DNA from: an uncultured Pelagibacteraceae bacterium
GTDB taxonomy: Bacteria > Pseudomonadota > Alphaproteobacteria > Pelagibacterales > Pelagibacteraceae
Direction: 5' to 3'
Assembly: GCA_902631135.1 (NCBI GenBank)
Contig: CACOXL010000006.1
Location: 1-33,043 of the forward strand
Length of the DNA stretch: 33,043 bases
Shown here piece by piece: positions 30,260 to 33,043 of this stretch. Each line of letters starts with the position of its first letter. Within the stretch, counting starts at the first letter, position 1. Made by a program: the position numbers and the translations under genes. Below the pieces are notes generated by a model. That model searched no databases and had not been told where the DNA came from. It saw only the letters and a list, made by a program, of their open reading frames with translations.

Positions 30260-31035
30260 TTTAATCCAATAATTTTTTCTGATTTAAGTACGTCTAACTT
30301 AATTTTTTTTGTCTCAAATATTTCTCTTTGTTTGCCTTTAAGTATTTTACCAGATGGTAATTTCAATTTTTGAGAGTTAATTCTTTTACCATTTACTATA
30401 ACTTCGTAGTGCAAATGAGGACCAGTAGATTTACCTGTAGATCCAACATACCCAATAGTTTGTCCTTGTTTTACTCTTACACCAGAACCAATTCCTTTTG
30501 CAAACTTTGACATATGAGCATAAACAGTTTGATAAGTTGAATTATGTTTAATTACTACACAGTTACCACCGCCTCCACACCAACCTGCTTTTTTAACCAC
30601 ACCATCACCAGACGCCATTATTGGAGTTCCCATTGGCGCTGCAAAATCAGTTCCTCTATGCATCTTATTAAAACCATCTATTGGATGTTTTCTCATTCCA
30701 AAAGGGGACGAAAGTCTAGCACCATTAATTGGTGTTTTCATTAAAGCTTTTTTAACACTTTTTCCACTTTTGTCATAATGACCTTCACTTCCACCATAAT
30801 CAAAGTAGTATAAAGAGTTATCCTGACCGCTAAGTTTTAAATTTGCATAAAGAATATTGCCTGTTTCAATTATTTTTCCATTATCATTTTTAAATACTTC
30901 GTACATAATTTGAAAACTATCTTTTCTTCTAATATCTCTTTGAAAATCAACTTGAAAACCATAAATTCTTGCAAATTCTATAATTAAATTTGCAGGAATT
31001 TTTTTTTCAGTAGCAGATTTATACAAGCTATTCAT
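30256..31035 (-). CDS. M23 family metallopeptidase, apparently lacking the usual N-terminal region
   Basis: SPFGMRKHPIDGFNKMHRGTDFAAPMGTPIMASGDGVV, VYAHMSKFAKGIGSG, GSTGKSTGPHLHYEVIVNG; no signal peptide or TM at the ORF start. Confidence 0.88.
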   Translation of the reverse strand: MNSLYKSATEKKIPANLIIEFARIYGFQVDFQRDIRRKDSFQIMYEVFKNDNGKIIETGNILYANLKLSGQDNSLYYFDYGGSEGHYDKSGKSVKKALMKTPINGARLSSPFGMRKHPIDGFNKMHRGTDFAAPMGTPIMASGDGVVKKAGWCGGGGNCVVIKHNSTYQTVYAHMSKFAKGIGSGVRVKQGQTIGYVGSTGKSTGPHLHYEVIVNGKRINSQKLKLPSGKILKGKQREIFETKKIKLDVLKSEKIIGLN

Positions 31036-31089
31036 TATAATGTTTTCTTTATATGAAATATTTTTCCTTAACTTTGTAACAAGTGTTTT

Positions 31090-31165
31090 TGGTGGAGGAT
31101 AGCGGGATCGAACCGCTGACCTCCTGAATGCAAATCAGGCGCTCTCCCAGCTGAGCTAATCCCCC
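31090..31165 (-). tRNA. tRNA-Ala (UGC), CCA encoded
   Basis: Reverse complement folds as GGGGGAT TA GCTC...CTGATTTGCAAATCAG...GGTTCGATCC...ATCCTCC A CCA. Confidence 0.96.
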
Positions 31166-31177
31166 CTTAATCTTATT

Positions 31178-31254
31178 TGGTGGGCCGAGAAAGACTCGAA
31201 CTTTCGACCCCACCCTTATCAAGGGTGTGCTCTAACCAACTGAGCTACCGGCCC
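31178..31254 (-). tRNA. tRNA-Ile (GAU), CCA encoded
   Basis: Reverse complement GGGCCGGTAGCTCAGTTGG...ACCCTTGATAAGGGT...AGTCTTTCTCGGCCCACCA. Confidence 0.96.
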
Positions 31255-31277
31255 CCATGCAAGAGAAACACTAAACT

Positions 31278-31312
31278 TTTAAGAAGAGAAATGAGGACGG
31301 TCAACATTAACC
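31278..31312 (-). other. 3' arm of pre-16S processing stem
   Basis: tttaagaagagaaatgaggacggtcaacattaacc is a near-perfect inverted repeat of 32911-32944. Confidence 0.8.
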
Positions 31313-31356
31313 GTGTAAATTATTTAGAATGAAAAGTAATTTTTCATTCATCCTTA

Positions 31357-32831
<1,475 letters not shown>

Positions 32832-32840
32832 TAAAAACGG

Positions 32841-32901
32841 CGCACACTAGCTTCTATATAAATTCTAAGAATAAAATTTATATAATGTTGAAGTGTGTAC
32901 G
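32841..32901 (-). other. Leader hairpin just upstream of the 16S 5' end
   Basis: cgcacact...tatataaatt-loop-aatttatata...agtgtgt inverted repeats. Confidence 0.6.
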
Positions 32902-32910
32902 ACAAATTTT

Positions 32911-32944
32911 GGTAACCTTAACCGTCCACACTTCTCTTCTTAAA
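32911..32944 (-). other. 5' arm of pre-16S processing stem
   Basis: ggtaaccttaaccgtccacacttctcttcttaaa complements 31278-31312. Confidence 0.8.
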
Positions 32945-32965
32945 TATTTACTTTTTAAATAACTA

Positions 32966-32986
32966 ATTGAGCCTAATAGGCTCAAT
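32966..32986. repeat. Perfect inverted repeat attgagccta-a-taggctcaat (possible terminator of the gene upstream of 16S)
   Basis: 10-bp arms with a 1-nt centre, upstream of the rRNA leader. Confidence 0.6.
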
Positions 32987-33043
32987 AATCCTCACAAATT
33001 TTGCATAAACAATATTTTCTTGAGAAAGTTCGATGCTTATAGG

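Overview
AT-rich, very compact alphaproteobacterial window. It is almost certainly SAR11/Pelagibacterales: the 16S gene contains what I recall as the SAR11 441R probe target (tacagtcattttcttccccgac) and sequences matching the 152R and 542R probes. It is mostly housekeeping: trpB(partial)-trpF-pyrF-ihfB-rpsA, aroA-lptB-lptC-kdsD-rnd (minus); an NDUFA9-like epimerase; gcrA; argD-argF; cytochrome c; kdsB-pheA-SRP RNA-dnaX-ybaB-recR; glcB / accA / secA / argJ / DUF1178 / ubiG; lysC-ispG-prfA-prmC-DUF4167; an M23 peptidase; then tRNA-Ala, tRNA-Ile and 16S rRNA on the minus strand. No CRISPR, transposase, phage or obvious defence system was seen. Main points for a second look: (1) the 16S-tRNA-Ile-tRNA-Ala unit is not followed by 23S; an apparently 5'-truncated M23 peptidase gene starts there, with its frame open right up to the tRNA-Ala CCA; (2) a TrpB-like protein keeps the PLP lysine motif but has lost several other near-invariant motifs; (3) an A13 tract at the probable domain III boundary of dnaX, where a -1 slip gives an almost immediate tandem stop, so it may make a gamma-like product; (4) AccA has a C-terminal extension ending in a predicted transmembrane helix; (5) all six convergent gene pairs overlap or nearly overlap at their stop codons; (6) cmk and lptA are absent from their usual places and no glycine riboswitch is seen upstream of glcB. 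No searches were run; all family calls are from reading motifs.
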